From positions 62,001 through 126,000 of the forward strand of contig CAYOSF010000002.1 of assembly GCA_964406605.1 (NCBI GenBank): 64,000 nt of DNA, given 5' to 3'. Position 1 is the stretch's first letter. Every line of letters begins with the position of its first letter. Shown piece by piece: positions 25,484-33,915 of the stretch. The stretch comes from CAYOSF01 sp964406605. GTDB taxonomy: Bacteria; Chloroflexota; Dehalococcoidia; DSTF01; RBG-16-68-14. Position numbers and translations under genes: made by a program. Below the pieces are notes generated by a model that had not been told where the DNA came from, did not search any database, and was given only the letters and a program-made list of their open reading frames with translations.

Positions 25484-25780
25484 CTACTTCGCCCGCACGC
25501 GGCGTCGCCGCCTCCTACGAGTCGTTACCGGCTGGGCATACACTTTGTTGGCGGAGTGCCAGTGCTTCCACTTGGCGCTGCCGAGCGACCTTGCGGCCTT
25601 GGTAATCAGTACCTTGGTTGCCCGCACCGAGCTTCCTTTGCCTACCTCAACTTCGAGGACCATGCCGGCAGGCAAGCCCGACATCTTCTCTTTCAGGGTC
25701 TCGAGGTCCTCGTTGACTCTCCCCGACGGCGTAGGCCGCGGGACCTCAGATTCCTTCCGAACGGCGATCTTCAGCGGCAT
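25484..25780 (-). CDS. Small basic protein, 98 aa, unknown function
   Basis: Not recognised. ATG at 25780 preceded by a strong AAGGAGG SD, so it is very likely translated. The N-terminal part starts MPLKIAVRKES and continues with an acidic helix (NEDLETLKEKM). The middle is strand-like (GMVLEVEVGKGSSVRATKV), then comes a helix with KAARSLG and an aromatic WKHWHS segment. The C-terminus is an arginine run (TTRRRRRRRVRAK). The fold could be a small nucleic-acid-binding beta-alpha protein; the polybasic tail supports binding to DNA or RNA, but this is inference. It stands alone between opposed genes. Confidence 0.7.
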   Translation of the reverse strand: MPLKIAVRKESEVPRPTPSGRVNEDLETLKEKMSGLPAGMVLEVEVGKGSSVRATKVLITKAARSLGSAKWKHWHSANKVYAQPVTTRRRRRRRVRAK

Positions 25781-25892
25781 GGTTCGATGACCTCCTTCTT
25801 CTCCACCTTCACCTTCACACTACGCACCGCGGCGAGATCGCCCGCCGGGCACGTATTCCTTCCAATGACTCAGTTCCGTGGGTTCGCGCCAG

Positions 25893-26981
25893 CTACAGTC
25901 CTGTCGCGATGCGAGGGTACGTGGAGGCATCGGCCTCCAGAGCGCGATCTATGAGCGACAGAACGTCGGGCTTCTGTTCGGGGAACTTGTATCCGTCGTA
26001 GTCGAGACTGAACACATGGCCCCCTCTTGTGTGCGGGTTGTTGGCATGATCGAAGCAGACCCTTCCCGTGATGTCCAGGCGTTCGATCAGACCTCTGATC
26101 TCCTCCAGCAGTTCGTACGGCGTGAGTATTTCAAACTCCCCGCGTTCGTACATGTCGTAGAGCGGGGTGCCGGGTATTACGGCGAGCGGTCGCATCCTGG
26201 TGTAGTGCGGGTCTATCGCGTTCAGCACCCTGGCGGTCCCCTCTGCGTGCTGCGCGGACAGCCCCTTGCCGCCCAGGCCGGGCATAACGTACTCGGATAC
26301 TTCGAAGCCCGCCTCCTTGGCCTTTCGGCCTGCCTCTATCATCTCATCCGCCGAGGCGCCCTTGCTCATGCGTTTCAGGACGCCGTCATCACCCGATTCC
26401 AGTCCCAGATGCAGCCTGGTTAGGCCGGCCTGCCGCAGCCTCTCCAGCTCCTCCGGCCCTTTCATCACGACCGTCTTTGCCCTGGCGTAAGAGGTGACCC
26501 TGTTCAGGGACGGGAACGTTTCATAGAGGTGATCGAGTATCTCCACCAGTGCATCCGTCTTGACCACGATCGGGTTCGAATCCGCCAGGAATGCTCTCTC
26601 CGGACTGTTGCCGTAGCGGGCGAGCCAGAGCAGGTAGAAGACATCGAGCACGATGCCTTCGCGCGCCATCACAGCCGCGGTGTTGTAGAGCACTTCCCTG
26701 TTCACTTCGCCACCATAGCCCAGCATCCACGAGACGCTGTTTGCCCTGTCGGCAAGCAGCTTCAACGTATCGATATCTCCCTTGACTTCCGCCGCCGACC
26801 TGAGAGACCTTTTCCCCAAGAACGGCGTATCTCTGTAGGCGGCACAGAAGGCGCACTTGCTGTTCCAGGGGCAGCCCCTCATCACCCTGATCAGCATCGA
26901 TTGCGCCTCGCTGGGTGGCCTCATCGGGGGGAGTTCATAGGCCAGGGCGTATGTCGTTTTCATCGCGAAAGAGTCGTGCAT
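25893..26981 (-). CDS. Radical SAM protein with CX5CX2C cluster motif
   Basis: 362 aa from ATG 26981 (a GTG at 27026 would give 377 aa; no clear SD for either). The cluster motif is RGCPWNSKCAFC: C37-x5-C43-x2-C46, one or two residues longer than the usual CX3CX2C. The rest follows the Elp3/HemN-like radical SAM layout: LHLGLESGDDGVLKRMSKGA (about residue 200), GFEVSEYVMPGLGGKG, MRPLAVIPGTPLYD. It has no evident B12 or TRAM domain. Substrate unknown. It is transcribed in the same direction as the 98-aa gene downstream of it and the amidase upstream. Confidence 0.85.
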   Translation of the reverse strand: MHDSFAMKTTYALAYELPPMRPPSEAQSMLIRVMRGCPWNSKCAFCAAYRDTPFLGKRSLRSAAEVKGDIDTLKLLADRANSVSWMLGYGGEVNREVLYNTAAVMAREGIVLDVFYLLWLARYGNSPERAFLADSNPIVVKTDALVEILDHLYETFPSLNRVTSYARAKTVVMKGPEELERLRQAGLTRLHLGLESGDDGVLKRMSKGASADEMIEAGRKAKEAGFEVSEYVMPGLGGKGLSAQHAEGTARVLNAIDPHYTRMRPLAVIPGTPLYDMYERGEFEILTPYELLEEIRGLIERLDITGRVCFDHANNPHTRGGHVFSLDYDGYKFPEQKPDVLSLIDRALEADASTYPRIATGL

Positions 26982-27094
26982 AGGCGTCGTCCCGGTGAGG
27001 CGCCGGCCGGCATCGTTCTGTTCCACATAATGACAGTCTATTTCATCGGCCGCAGCCCGACCAGGGTACGCGGAAGGGCACTACTACGTGGGGC

Positions 27095-28498
27095 CTACGC
27101 CGGCGCGCCGGGGGCGACGAGCGGCCAAGGGCGGACTCGCTCCATCACCAGCGCCAGGTCCAGCAACAGCGCGTCCTCGTGGCGGCGCGCGTAGGCTTGA
27201 AGCCCGATGGGTAGCCCATTGGCCGACAGCCCGGCCGGGATCGAGATCGCCGGGTAGCCCGAAATGCTGGCCGGAATGGTGAGCGCGCCGGCGTTGTATG
27301 GGCTCACCTTGACGTCTCCCACGTGGTTGGGCATCGGCCCTTCGGCCACGAACGGCTCCATCGGGCTGACGGCGCAGAGCAGGATATCGATCTGCTCGAA
27401 AAGGTCGGCCATCGCCTCGTTCATGTCCACGCGGAAGCGCTCGACGGAGGCGGCGTGCCAAGCCCGATAGTCCGGCGCAAACTCCATGGCCATGCGGATC
27501 TCGAAGGTCAAGTCGTCCTTGCAGTCCGGCCAGTGTCCCTTGAGGTCATTCAGCAGCGACGGCAGGCCGCTCATCGCCCAGGCCGTTCCCTTCTCAGGCA
27601 ACGCGACCTCTACCTCAACGGTTCGGAGCCCCGCTCCCTCGACCAGCGCATCAGCCGCTTCGCGCACGACGCGCTCCACCTCCGGGTGGATAGTGGCGTT
27701 GCCCAGGTTCGGAGCCACGGCCACCCGCAGCCCATCGAGCTTTGGCTTGCCCAGATTTGCCTCCCAGCCTTCGATTCGCGCGAGGCTGAAGGGGTCGCGC
27801 GGGTCGTAGCCCGTGGTCACGTCGTACCAGCGGGCGGCGTCCCGGACGCTGCGGGCAACGGTACCGCGGAGGCCGGTCAACTGGCCGTTGGCCGCCTTCG
27901 GGCCCCTGGGTATGCGCCCGAACGTCCCCTTCATCCCCACCAGGCCGCAGTAGGACGCCGGCAGGCGGATCGACCCGCCGCCGTCACTGGCTGTGGCGAT
28001 AGGAACCAGTCCGCCCGATACTGCCGCCGCGGAGCCGCCGGACGATCCGGCCGGGGTCCGCTCCAGGTTCCAGGGGTTGCGGGTGACGCCGTGCAGCTTG
28101 GTGGCTGTGTAGGCGACGAAACCGAACTCAGGCGCGGCCGACTTCCCGGCGATGACGGCGCCGGCGGCTCGCAGCCGCGCGACCTGCGTGGAGTCGTGGT
28201 CCGCAATGTGGTCCTTGAAGACCACCGAGCCCTGCGTGGTCGGCATGCCCGCCGCGTCCTCGAGATCTTTCACCAACATCGGCACGCCCGCGAAGGGACC
28301 GGGATCCTCGCCCGCCCCGATGCGGCGGTCGATCTCGGCGGCCGCCTGTCGCGCGCCCGGCTCGTCGAGGTGAACCACAGCGTTCAACTGCGACTTGCCG
28401 ATGGCCTCGAGCGACGGCTCCAGCGCTTCGGCGGCGGTCATTTCCTTGCGGCGGATTGCGTCCGCCAGCCAGCAGGCATCATCGAGCCATGGTTTCAC
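27095..28498 (-). CDS. Amidase-signature family amidohydrolase
   Basis: 467 aa. Ser-cisSer-Lys hydrolase of the amidase signature family. Catalytic Lys77 lies in VPMLVKDLE, the cis-Ser in AGSSGGSAA (Ser152/153), and the nucleophile Ser176 in SDGGGSIRLP. The family includes aliphatic and aryl amidases, urethanases, 6-aminohexanoate dimer hydrolase and GatA. There are no GatB/GatC genes nearby, so a stand-alone catabolic amidase is most likely. GTG start at 28498 with a GGAG SD and a good upstream promoter (TTGCCC/TACAAT, minus strand). Confidence 0.92.
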   Translation of the reverse strand: MKPWLDDACWLADAIRRKEMTAAEALEPSLEAIGKSQLNAVVHLDEPGARQAAAEIDRRIGAGEDPGPFAGVPMLVKDLEDAAGMPTTQGSVVFKDHIADHDSTQVARLRAAGAVIAGKSAAPEFGFVAYTATKLHGVTRNPWNLERTPAGSSGGSAAAVSGGLVPIATASDGGGSIRLPASYCGLVGMKGTFGRIPRGPKAANGQLTGLRGTVARSVRDAARWYDVTTGYDPRDPFSLARIEGWEANLGKPKLDGLRVAVAPNLGNATIHPEVERVVREAADALVEGAGLRTVEVEVALPEKGTAWAMSGLPSLLNDLKGHWPDCKDDLTFEIRMAMEFAPDYRAWHAASVERFRVDMNEAMADLFEQIDILLCAVSPMEPFVAEGPMPNHVGDVKVSPYNAGALTIPASISGYPAISIPAGLSANGLPIGLQAYARRHEDALLLDLALVMERVRPWPLVAPGAPA

Positions 28499-28545
28499 TG
28501 GAATCTCCTTCCGCGGGATCGTCGAGCCTCATCGTTGACAGCCGC

Positions 28546-28573
28546 ATTGTAGCGGCATGTCCAGGAAGGGCAA
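28546..28573 (-). promoter_or_regulatory. Candidate promoter for the amidase gene
   Basis: Minus-strand -35 TTGCCC (28573-28568) and -10 TACAAT (28551-28546), separated by 16 bases, start-proximal to GTG 28498. It lies back to back with a + strand promoter candidate at 28603-28611. Confidence 0.5.
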
Positions 28574-28602
28574 GCGCTCGCTGTCCAAGCCGGCCCGCAT
28601 GA

Positions 28603-28611
28603 TGCTACAAT
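28603..28611 (+). promoter_or_regulatory. Extended -10 candidate for the CoA-transferase pair
   Basis: TGC-TACAAT, 71 bases upstream of ATG 28682. No strong -35. It forms a divergent promoter pair with the amidase promoter. Confidence 0.5.
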
Positions 28612-28681
28612 CGCTAGACCGCGGACCGAATGATGGGAAGCCGGGAAATGACACTGTTGGCGATGAGTCGTGAGGTTCGAC

Positions 28682-29890
28682 ATGGCTAGAAGCGCCTTCG
28701 AGGGTGTTCGCGTCCTCGAATTCGCCACCATGGTCTCGGGGCCGTATTGCGCCAAGCTGCTCGCCGACTTGGGAGCCGACGTCATCAAGGTCGAGGAGCT
28801 CCCGGAAGGGGACCCCGCGCGACGGCGCGGCCCGTTCCCCGGCGATCAGCCCCATCCCGAGCGCAGCGGGCTGTTCATGTACCTGAACACCAGCAAGAGG
28901 GGCATCACGCTCGACCCCGGCCGGGACGCCGGCCGCGATGCGCTGGAGCGCCTGGTTCGATGGGCCGATGTCTTGGTGGACAATCACGATCCCGGGACGT
29001 TGGAGGCGCTCGGTCTCGGGTGGGACGCCGCGCCAACGCTCAATCCTTCACTCATTCTGACGTCGATAACGCCTTACGGCCGGAATGACCCTCGATCAGG
29101 GCACAGAGGCACCGATCTCACCTCCTACCACGCCGGCGGGCACGGCAACCTTCTCCCGACGCGGTCGGAGGACGTCAGCCGGGCGCCGGTGAAGGCGGGA
29201 GGCTACCCCACCGGCTATCACGCGGGACTGACCGCGGCCCTGGCCACCGCCGCCGCTCTCGTGGGAAGGAAGATGACCGGGCGTGGGAGGCTCATCGATA
29301 TCTCGGAGCAGGAGGCGATCCTCGCGCTGGTAAGGACGGGCGTCGCCAGCACCCTGTATCATCGATCTGCCTGGAGCCGCGTCCCGGAGCGACCGCCGAG
29401 CATGGGACGGATGCGCTGTAAGGACGGCTACGTGATCGTGGGGGCCTTCGAGGATCACCACTGGCGCGGTTTCGTGGAGCTGATGGGAAACCCTGAGTGG
29501 GTCTCCGATCCGGCCTGGAGCTCCCGCAAGTATCGAACGAACCACCTCATGGACGTCGCGCCCCTGCTGGACGAATGGATGAGCCGGCAGAGCAAGGACG
29601 ACATGCACCATCGAGGAGCGGCCAAGGGCTTCGCAATCGGCCCGGTCAACACCGCCGAGGACGTGATGAAGTACCAGCAGTACCAGGCCCGGGACTACTT
29701 CGTTGAGGTCGAGCACCCCGAGGGCGGGCGGCATCGCTATGCCGGCTGGCCCTACCAGATGTCGGCGACGCCGCCTCGCGTCCAGCGGCCGGCGCCCGTC
29801 CTGGGCCAGCACAATGAGGATGTGTACTGCGGCACGCTCCGCTACTCCAGGGAGGAGCTTGACCGGCTCCGAGAGGCGGGGGTCGTGTGA
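28682..29890 (+). CDS. Type III (CaiB/BaiF) CoA-transferase-like subunit, catalytic Asp apparently absent
   Basis: 402 aa. Family III CoA-transferase: FEGVRVLEFATMVSGPYCAK at the N-terminus, LGADVIKVEELPEGDP, YLNTSKRGITLDP, ADVLVDNHDPGTLEALGLG. In the region where family members carry the acyl-anhydride-forming Asp (usually GD-x-x-x-G), this protein reads KAGGYPTGYHAG, so Gly stands at the Asp position by eye. The next gene, one base away, encodes a second family member that retains GDVDLMNA. A heteromeric CoA-transferase with one active subunit is plausible, as described for benzylsuccinate CoA-transferase BbsEF. ATG 28682 preferred to GTG 28670. Confidence 0.88.
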   Translation: MARSAFEGVRVLEFATMVSGPYCAKLLADLGADVIKVEELPEGDPARRRGPFPGDQPHPERSGLFMYLNTSKRGITLDPGRDAGRDALERLVRWADVLVDNHDPGTLEALGLGWDAAPTLNPSLILTSITPYGRNDPRSGHRGTDLTSYHAGGHGNLLPTRSEDVSRAPVKAGGYPTGYHAGLTAALATAAALVGRKMTGRGRLIDISEQEAILALVRTGVASTLYHRSAWSRVPERPPSMGRMRCKDGYVIVGAFEDHHWRGFVELMGNPEWVSDPAWSSRKYRTNHLMDVAPLLDEWMSRQSKDDMHHRGAAKGFAIGPVNTAEDVMKYQQYQARDYFVEVEHPEGGRHRYAGWPYQMSATPPRVQRPAPVLGQHNEDVYCGTLRYSREELDRLREAGVV

Positions 29891-29891
29891 G

Positions 29892-31136
29892 ATGACGGAG
29901 ACAACCACTGAGTCGGGCTCACTCCCGCTGGACGGGATCCGTGTGCTGGACTTCACCTGGGTCTGGGCCGGTCCCTACTGCACGATGCTCCTGGCGATGC
30001 TGGGCGCGGAGGTCATCAAGGTGGAAGGCCCCAACTCGCTGGACCTGGGCCGTCGATCCATCGTGTGGCCCGTGGCAGAGCCGGAGCCCTTGGAGATTCC
30101 GATCAACCAGGGTGCGTCCTTCAACGCCATCAACATGAGCAAGCTGGGAGTGACCGTCGATCTGCAGAAGCCCCAGGGCGTCGATCTGATCAAGCGCCTC
30201 GTGGCCATCAGCGACGTGGTCGTGGACAACATGCGCGCCGGCTCGATGGAGCGGCTCGGTCTGGGATACGAGGCTTTGCGCGAGGTGAAGCCCGATATCA
30301 TCGTGCTGTCTTCCACCGGCCGCGGCTCGCAGGGGCCGGAGAAGGACTACGCGGGCTACGCCACCATTCACTGCGCTATCGGCGGCTCGGCTCACATCAC
30401 CGGCTACCCGGACCAGCCGCCCAGCACGACCACCGGCGACGTGGACCTGATGAACGCCACGACGTCCGCCTTCGCGGTCGTGGCGGCCCTCTACCATCGA
30501 GGGGAAACGGGCGAGGGGCAGTTCATCGACTATTCCCAGTGCGAAGGCGTGACCTCGCTCATCGGCGAGGTGCTCCTCGACTACGAGATGAACGGGCGAA
30601 GCCCGGGGCGCGTCGGCAACCGCGACGAGCTAATGGCCCCTCACAACCTCTACCCATGCTGGGGCGTCGACCGCTGGGCGGCGCTGGCGGTAGAGACGGA
30701 CGGGGAGTTCGCTGCCCTGGCCGGTGTGATCGGCCGCCCGGAGCTGGCCGACGACCCGCGTTTCGCCGACGCTCCGGCCCGCAAGCGCAACGAAGAGGAG
30801 CTCGACGAGATCATTGCGGAGTGGACGCGCCCGCGCGACCGAGACCGCGTCGTCGAGATCCTGAGCGAGGCGGGCCTCGCCGCGGCCCCCTCCCGAAACG
30901 CGGAGGAGCTGATCAGAGACCCGCATCTGCGCGAGCGGGGCGCCTTCGTGGAGGTGGACCATCCCGAGGTCGGCCCGCGCGAGTTCGTGAGCGCACCCTG
31001 GAAGATGTCGGACTATGAGCCGCCGGCGCGCCACGCCCCGCTCCTCGGCGAGCACAACGACTACGTATTCGGAGAGATCCTGGGCCTCAGCGAAGCCGAG
31101 CTGGCGGAACTCCGGTCCGAGGGCGCCATCACGTAA
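29892..31136 (+). CDS. Type III (CaiB/BaiF) CoA-transferase
   Basis: 414 aa. Starts LPLDGIRVLDFTWVWAGPYC, then LGAEVIKVEGPNSLDLGRR, NMSKLGVTVDLQ, VVVDNMRAGSMERLGLGYEA. The catalytic Asp is likely the second Asp of TTGDVDLMNATT, followed by GETGEGQFIDYSQCEG. It transfers CoA between an acyl-CoA donor and an organic acid in the cytoplasm. The ATG sits two bases after the upstream stop (TGAGATG), so the two subunits are translationally coupled and probably form a heteromer. The frame extends upstream to 29703, but that part overlaps the first gene. Confidence 0.92.
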   Translation: MTETTTESGSLPLDGIRVLDFTWVWAGPYCTMLLAMLGAEVIKVEGPNSLDLGRRSIVWPVAEPEPLEIPINQGASFNAINMSKLGVTVDLQKPQGVDLIKRLVAISDVVVDNMRAGSMERLGLGYEALREVKPDIIVLSSTGRGSQGPEKDYAGYATIHCAIGGSAHITGYPDQPPSTTTGDVDLMNATTSAFAVVAALYHRGETGEGQFIDYSQCEGVTSLIGEVLLDYEMNGRSPGRVGNRDELMAPHNLYPCWGVDRWAALAVETDGEFAALAGVIGRPELADDPRFADAPARKRNEEELDEIIAEWTRPRDRDRVVEILSEAGLAAAPSRNAEELIRDPHLRERGAFVEVDHPEVGPREFVSAPWKMSDYEPPARHAPLLGEHNDYVFGEILGLSEAELAELRSEGAIT

Positions 31137-31265
31137 CCGCCGCGGGTGGCGGAGCTACGGCGGGGGTCGAGGCCGGAGCCGTGCTCGTGTGGTTCCAGTA
31201 GGTAGCGGCAGCGCGGGAGCCGGGGAATCGTCCAGCCGCGGAGCGCATCTGAAGAGGAGGCACAA

Positions 31266-32279
31266 GTGCAATACCGGCGATTGGGACGCACAGGCCTGCA
31301 GGTCTCCGAGGCCTGCATGGGCACGATGACCTTCGGTGGCGCAACAGATGAGGCCGAGGCAAGGAGGATATTCGCTCGGTGCCTCGAACGGGGCATCAAC
31401 TTCTTCGACACGGCCGACGTGTACACCGGCGGTCGCAGCGAGGAGATCCTGGGCAGGCTGATCCAGGGCAAGCGCGACGAGCTGGTCATCGCCACCAAGG
31501 TCTTCAATCCGACGGGGCCCGGCCCCAACGACATGGGGCTCTCGCGCAAGCACATCCTCCAGGCCTGCGAGGCCTCGCTGCGCCGGCTGGGCACGGACTA
31601 CATCGATCTCTACCAGGTGCACGCGGACGACACGGCGACGCCGTTTGAGGAGACGTTGTCCGCCCTGGACCAGCTCGTGCGCGACGGCAAGGTGCGCTAC
31701 ATCGGTGCGTCGAACCACACGGCGTGGCGGTTGAGTGAAGCGCTTTGGACCTCCGAGAAGCACGGCCTCGCTCGCTACGAGTGCCTGCAGCCGCTCTACA
31801 ACCTGGTCGAGCGTGGCCTGGACGCCGAGCTGCTTCCCCTCTGCCGGGGCAAGGGCGTCGGCGTGATCGTCTGGAGCCCGCTTGCGGGCGGCTGGCTCAC
31901 CGGTAAGTATCGGGGCGATGTCGAATCCGACGCGCGTCTCAGTGACCCGAGCCGTCGAGAGATGGGAGGGACGGTGGACCGCGAGAAGATCCTGGATGTG
32001 CTTCTGCAAACGGCGGAGAATCTGGGCGCATCGCCCGCTCAGGTGGCCCTCCGCTGGGTCATGGACCAGAGCGGGATCACGTCGGCCATCGTCGGGGCGC
32101 GCAACCTGGCGCAGCTCGACGACAACCTCGGGTGCCTCGATATCACGCTTGACCGCGACACGTGGAAGACCCTCGACCGCGCGTCTCGACTTCCGCTCAC
32201 CTATCCCTCCGGGATCGCGCTCGTAATGGCCCGACGCCGGCGGGCACAGCTCGAACGGCCGGACTCAACCGCTTCATGA
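31266..32279 (+). CDS. Aldo/keto reductase
   Basis: 337 aa NAD(P)H-dependent oxidoreductase of the AKR superfamily, (beta/alpha)8 barrel. Residues: Asp48 and Tyr53 in GINFFDTADVYTGG, Lys78 in IATKVF, and His in YIDLYQVHADD. The cofactor-binding end includes GVGVIVWSPLAGGWLTGKY and SAIVGARNLAQLDDN. This is the YajO/PdxI-like or general AKR group; the substrate cannot be told. GTG start with a GAGGAGG SD. It follows the CoA-transferase pair by about 130 bases in the same direction and may share its transcript. Confidence 0.92.
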   Translation: MQYRRLGRTGLQVSEACMGTMTFGGATDEAEARRIFARCLERGINFFDTADVYTGGRSEEILGRLIQGKRDELVIATKVFNPTGPGPNDMGLSRKHILQACEASLRRLGTDYIDLYQVHADDTATPFEETLSALDQLVRDGKVRYIGASNHTAWRLSEALWTSEKHGLARYECLQPLYNLVERGLDAELLPLCRGKGVGVIVWSPLAGGWLTGKYRGDVESDARLSDPSRREMGGTVDREKILDVLLQTAENLGASPAQVALRWVMDQSGITSAIVGARNLAQLDDNLGCLDITLDRDTWKTLDRASRLPLTYPSGIALVMARRRRAQLERPDSTAS

Positions 32280-32449
32280 GCGCGGCGCCCGACGCGGGGT
32301 GCCGCCGGTGCTGAGTGGGTAGCGGGCCTGTTCAACCGGGGCGCCGCAAATTGGGTGATCTTTGGGTGATTTGCGCCCACACATGCCGCGCGTGAAGGTG
32401 TATGATCTTGTTATCGCAGCGGTGACGTAGGCAGTCGGCGGTGCGAAGA

Positions 32450-33136
32450 ATGAGCGGGCCGTCCACCTTCTCCAATGGTCGCGTTCTCCCTGTCGGCGTT
32501 CTTGCCGGCGCCATAGCCGTCCTGCTGCCGTTCCTGGCAGGATCGGTGGGAGGCGGCATCGCTTTGACGCAAACGCCAAGGCCGCCTGTCGAGCTGTGGC
32601 CGTGCCGCGTCGTTGTGAGCGGACCCAGCACCGCGCAGCCAGGGAGCGAGATCACATATCGGATTGAATATCAACTCGTAGACCCAGCCGAAAGAGCCAG
32701 TCCCGCGTTTCTCTTCAACTGGCCGGGGGAAGCTTCGTTCATCTCCTCACGAGTCGTTGCCGGTGCCGAAGGCATCATGAGCCCTCCGATGGAACGTTCA
32801 GTGAGGTGGGACTTCCCTCAGGTGATCGAGTCGGGAGCCGTGGAGGTCACTCTGCGCATAGCCCCCGGGTTCGCCGGCAGTCTCGTCGTGGGCATCGATC
32901 TCCTGGGAACCGGCCTTATGCTGCAGGAAGGGTCAATCGACGTTCTAACCACTCAGGTCACGCCGGGTACCGGCCCCACGGCGCTACCCGGCACCGGCGC
33001 GGGTCCGCCGGCGCGCAGCGGCTCATCTCCAGCACCTGAGCTGCTGTTCGTCCTGGTGGGAGCCGCCGCTCTGGCCGCGAGCGCTTCGCTCTGGGTGCTG
33101 GGTGGTGGCGCTATGACACGGGGAGCCAGACGATAG
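32450..33136 (+). CDS. Secreted protein with LPGTG sorting-signal-like C-terminus (first of three)
   Basis: 228 aa. Signal peptide or anchor (residues 1-43; a hydrophobic run around PVGVLAGAIAVLLPFLAGSV). A single beta-sandwich resembling DUF11/Ig-like domains follows (about 55-165; VVVSGPSTAQPGSEITYRIE, VEVTLRIAPGFAG). Then come a Pro/Thr/Gly linker, LPGTG at 179-183, a hydrophobic helix and the basic tail TRGARR. The last 26 residues are almost identical to those of the next gene, and the similarity continues past the stop. The ectodomain is unrelated to its neighbours. ATG 32450; a GTG at 32441 is possible. Confidence 0.72.
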   Translation: MSGPSTFSNGRVLPVGVLAGAIAVLLPFLAGSVGGGIALTQTPRPPVELWPCRVVVSGPSTAQPGSEITYRIEYQLVDPAERASPAFLFNWPGEASFISSRVVAGAEGIMSPPMERSVRWDFPQVIESGAVEVTLRIAPGFAGSLVVGIDLLGTGLMLQEGSIDVLTTQVTPGTGPTALPGTGAGPPARSGSSPAPELLFVLVGAAALAASASLWVLGGGAMTRGARR

Positions 33137-33166
33137 GCACGGAGCTCTTCGCGATCGTCCGCCTGA
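33053..33166 (+). repeat. Duplicated anchor module, copy 1
   Basis: About 114 bases covering the membrane-anchor codons, stop codon and about 30 bases of 3' flank of the first LPxTG-like gene. It matches 33777-33890 with only about six differences. The offset is exactly 724 bases with no gaps. Confidence 0.85.
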
Positions 33167-33191
33167 TGCCCATGGGCACTGGAGAGTAACC

Positions 33192-33860
33192 ATGATCCGC
33201 GCAGTCACGCTCGCGTTGACGCTGTTGTTCGCATCGCTCAGCCTCCTGAGTCTCGCCGCCTCGCAGGTGAGTGCCGGTTGGGTGGGAGACACCGTGTCGA
33301 TAGACCATCATCTCATCGCTCCCAGGCAGGACGTGCCTTGTGGTCGTGTCCCAGAGCCAGGTGAGGTGTACGTCTTCGGATGGGTGCCGGCCGCGCACGG
33401 CACGGCGCGCATTCCGGAGCTGGATCTCACCGTCCCGATTACGGGCGGCTGTTTCGAGTTCAGGAACCTGGTGCTGCCGCGCGACCCCATGCTCATCAGC
33501 ATTGAGATCACGGCCGAGGGCTACCGTCCTGCCACCTGGGCCAACTACATTGTGCTCTCGGCGGCAGGCGGCGGCCCCACCTTCACGCCAACGCTGCACC
33601 CGGGAACCGAGCCGGAGATCATCGACCCATGCCCCAGTCTGCTCGCGCACGCTCACGAACAGTCCGCCGCTGACCAGATACACGCGGAGCTCTGCGCACA
33701 GCTCCAACTGCCGGCCACCGGCACCGGTCTGCGGGAGGGAGACGGCACGCTTGGCGCTACGGCCCTACTGGTGGCGCTGGTGGGAGCCGCCGCTCTGGCC
33801 GCGGGCGCTTCGCTCTGGGTGCTGGGTGGTGGCGCTACGACACGGGGAGCCAGACGATAG
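33192..33860 (+). CDS. Secreted protein with LPATG sorting-signal-like C-terminus (second of three)
   Basis: 222 aa. Signal peptide (residues 1-28, ending SQVSA). The ectodomain (about 40-165) has four conserved cysteines (50, 87, 147, 167), including GGCFEFRNL, IDPCP and AELCAQ. LPATG at 173-177 is followed by a 20-residue hydrophobic helix and TTRGARR, a canonical three-part sorting signal. The ectodomain is paralogous to the third gene (both have CFEFRN-L, LHPGTEP-x-IIDPCP, and EQSA). The domain looks like a transthyretin/carboxypeptidase-regulatory-like sandwich. Function unknown; likely covalently displayed if the genome has a sortase. Confidence 0.78.
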   Translation: MIRAVTLALTLLFASLSLLSLAASQVSAGWVGDTVSIDHHLIAPRQDVPCGRVPEPGEVYVFGWVPAAHGTARIPELDLTVPITGGCFEFRNLVLPRDPMLISIEITAEGYRPATWANYIVLSAAGGGPTFTPTLHPGTEPEIIDPCPSLLAHAHEQSAADQIHAELCAQLQLPATGTGLREGDGTLGATALLVALVGAAALAAGASLWVLGGGATTRGARR

Positions 33861-33890
33861 GCTCCGAGCTCTTCGCGATCGTCCGGCTCA
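33777..33890 (+). repeat. Duplicated anchor module, copy 2
   Basis: Partner of 33053-33166, at the 3' end of the second LPxTG-like gene and continuing into the flank (GAGCTCTTCGCGATCGTCCG shared exactly). It suggests a recent segmental duplication or gene conversion restricted to the anchor. Confidence 0.85.
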
Positions 33891-33915
33891 TGCCGAGGGA
33901 CACGGGAGATTGACC

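Noticed and set aside
26560..26600. GGTTCGAATCC, a tRNA T-loop-like sequence
   Set aside because: It lies inside the radical SAM gene, with no cloverleaf arms around it.
27323..28552. 409-codon plus-strand open frame opposite the amidase
   Set aside because: Shadow of the amidase-signature gene on the other strand; no SD, no motif.
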